Below are positions 7,593-8,012 of a stretch of DNA of 8,012 nt, in pieces. The notes under the pieces are model-generated. The model made no database searches. It was given only the letters and a program-made list of their open reading frames with translations, and had not been told where the DNA came from. The position numbers were made by a program, and so were the translations under genes. The DNA comes from Pseudomonadota bacterium (lineage in GTDB: Bacteria; Pseudomonadota; Gammaproteobacteria; Xanthomonadales; Xanthomonadaceae). The DNA lies in assembly GCA_023453655.1 (NCBI GenBank), contig JAEXTE010000292.1, forward strand, positions 1 to 8,012. The letters run 5' to 3'. The first letter of the stretch is position 1; each line of letters starts with the position of its first letter.

Positions 7593-7702
7593 CGGGTACC
7601 CGTCCAGGAGTCCATGGCGTTCCATCCGTCGTCCAGTTGGCACAGAGTCCAAACGCTGACGAGCGGCATAATGGGACAAATCCATCGAAAGGGGGAGGCC
7701 GG
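7593..7702. promoter_or_regulatory. Divergent intergenic region between the cyclase and secreted-protein genes
   Basis: This 110-base stretch separates two divergent genes and should hold both promoters. It is visibly less GC-rich than the coding sequence in its middle (about 7641-7690). On the + strand CATAAT (7667-7672) is a plausible -10 element, 30 bases before the ATG at 7703. A TTGGCA (7637-7642) resembles a -35 box, but the 24-base spacing is too wide for a standard sigma-70 promoter, so no promoter can be assigned with confidence. A perfect ten-base palindrome, CGGGTACCCG (7593-7602), abuts the cyclase ATG. No convincing promoter for the - strand gene was found. Confidence 0.35.
7691..7698 (+). 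promoter_or_regulatory. Ribosome binding site of the secreted-protein gene
   Basis: GGGGGAGG ends four bases before the ATG at 7703 and identifies that ATG as the start of the partial gene at the window end. Confidence 0.65.
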
Positions 7703-8012
7703 ATGCGCCGTCCGTGCCGTGCCGGGACATGGCTGCTGCTCGCGATAGCGCTCGCACCTGCGTGGGCCTGCGAACGCGGTACGGTCTTCGAGGATCTCGA
7801 CGGCGACGGCCGCCGCGGCGCGGGCGAGCCGGGCCTGGCGGAGGTCCGCGTCTCCGACGGGCTGGAAATCGTTTCCAGCGACAAGGAGGGCCGCTGGCGC
7901 CTGTCCGGACGCCCGCACCGGCCGGTATTCCTGGTCAAGCCGGCCGGTTTCGCGGTGCGCCCGTCGGGCAATGGCCTGCCCGGGTTCTGGCGTGCGCCCG
8001 GCGACAGGGCGT
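7703..8012 (+). CDS. Secreted protein, probable calcineurin-like metallophosphoesterase N-terminal region; 3' end outside window
   Basis: The frame is open from the ATG to the window end and gives 103 residues. It starts with a signal peptide, an Arg-containing n-region and a hydrophobic core (10-19), ending in A20-W21-A22 before C23. This fits signal peptidase I; the residues before C23 do not make a good lipobox. The mature part begins CERGTVFEDLDGDGRRGAGE, then GLAEVRVSDG, a SSDKEGRWRL strand, FLVKPAGFAVRP and LPGFWR. This order (GxVFxDxDGDG, VSDG, D-x-x-G-x-W/Y-x-L, KPxGF, LPxFW) is what I know from the N-terminal beta-sandwich that precedes the catalytic domain of a family of exported calcineurin-like phosphoesterases. 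The catalytic domain would lie beyond the window, so enzyme function is inference. An SdrD-B-like calcium-binding beta domain in some other protein is the main alternative. Start support is a strong Shine-Dalgarno. It is transcribed divergently from the cyclase. Confidence 0.75.
   Translation, partial: MRRPCRAGTWLLLAIALAPAWACERGTVFEDLDGDGRRGAGEPGLAEVRVSDGLEIVSSDKEGRWRLSGRPHRPVFLVKPAGFAVRPSGNGLPGFWRAPGDRA

Noticed and set aside
7637..7672. Sigma-70 promoter TTGGCA...CATAAT
   Set aside because: Both boxes look acceptable alone but are 24 bases apart, well beyond the usual 16-18, so the pair was not called as a promoter.
5898..7748. 616-codon open frame on the + strand opposite the cyclase
   Set aside because: The product is a low-complexity His/Gln/Arg-rich antisense of the cyclase codons with no motif. 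The opposite strand has a complete sensor plus GGDEF architecture.
7593..7757. Upstream starts of the cyclase at 7757 or 7682
   Set aside because: These would extend the protein through the divergent promoter region, and the one at 7757 into the neighbouring gene, and would bury the signal peptide inside the protein.
5323..7971. 882-codon open frame on the - strand overlapping the cyclase and hisIE
   Set aside because: It is a shadow frame of high-GC sequence: Arg/Pro/Ala-rich, no recognisable domain, and it runs through the real cyclase in another frame and antisense into hisIE.
1..8012. tRNA, rRNA, CRISPR array, insertion sequence, attachment site or prophage
   Set aside because: No cloverleaf-like sequence, spaced repeats, transposase or integrase motifs, or terminal inverted repeats were seen. 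Gene content and base composition are uniform.

Overview
The window is high-GC bacterial DNA with G or C at almost every third codon position. It carries most of a histidine biosynthesis operon on the + strand, then a convergent membrane-bound diguanylate cyclase on the - strand, then the first part of a divergently transcribed secreted protein on the + strand. The gene order hisD-hisC-hisB-hisH-hisA-hisF-hisIE, the bifunctional hisB (phosphatase plus dehydratase) and the fused hisIE are the gammaproteobacterial type. Together with the base composition and protein style this points to the Xanthomonadaceae/Lysobacteraceae (Lysobacter, Luteimonas, Xanthomonas relatives). The genus is an inference and cannot be fixed from this window alone.

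Layout. Positions 1-820 hold the C-terminal two thirds of hisD, whose start lies before the window (hisG is presumably further upstream). hisC (817-1947), hisB (1947-3023), hisH (3040-3639), hisA (3636-4391), hisF (4391-5164) and hisIE (5157-5768) follow without real intergenic space. Five of the six junctions overlap by 1, 4 or 8 bases. The only gap, 16 bases between hisB and hisH, is spanned by a six-codon open frame that overlaps both neighbours. Together these genes encode nearly all steps from phosphoribosyl-ATP to histidine: HisIE opens the adenine ring and removes pyrophosphate, HisA isomerises the product, HisH-HisF inserts nitrogen and splits off AICAR, HisB dehydrates and later dephosphorylates, HisC transaminates, and HisD oxidises histidinol to histidine. 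No leader peptide or attenuator is expected here because the 5' end of the operon is outside the window.

A perfect 7-bp inverted repeat with a 3-base loop (5765-5781) sits exactly where hisIE meets the opposing cyclase gene, and the stop codons of both genes lie inside its stem. The cyclase (5778-7592, - strand) has a signal peptide, a periplasmic sensor domain, seven membrane segments, a coiled coil and an intact GGDEF (GGEEF) domain. A 110-bp region (7593-7702) separates it from the divergent gene at 7703, which encodes a secreted protein resembling the N-terminal domain of calcineurin-like metallophosphoesterases and runs off the window end.

This is mostly an ordinary core-genome region, and I see no sign of a new defence, mobile or biosynthetic system. 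The points worth a second look are local: loss of the zinc-binding residues in the HisB phosphatase domain, the mini-frame between hisB and hisH, the shared-stop hairpin, a one-residue shift of the cyclase inhibitory-site motif, and an EF-hand-like loop in the terminal secreted protein.
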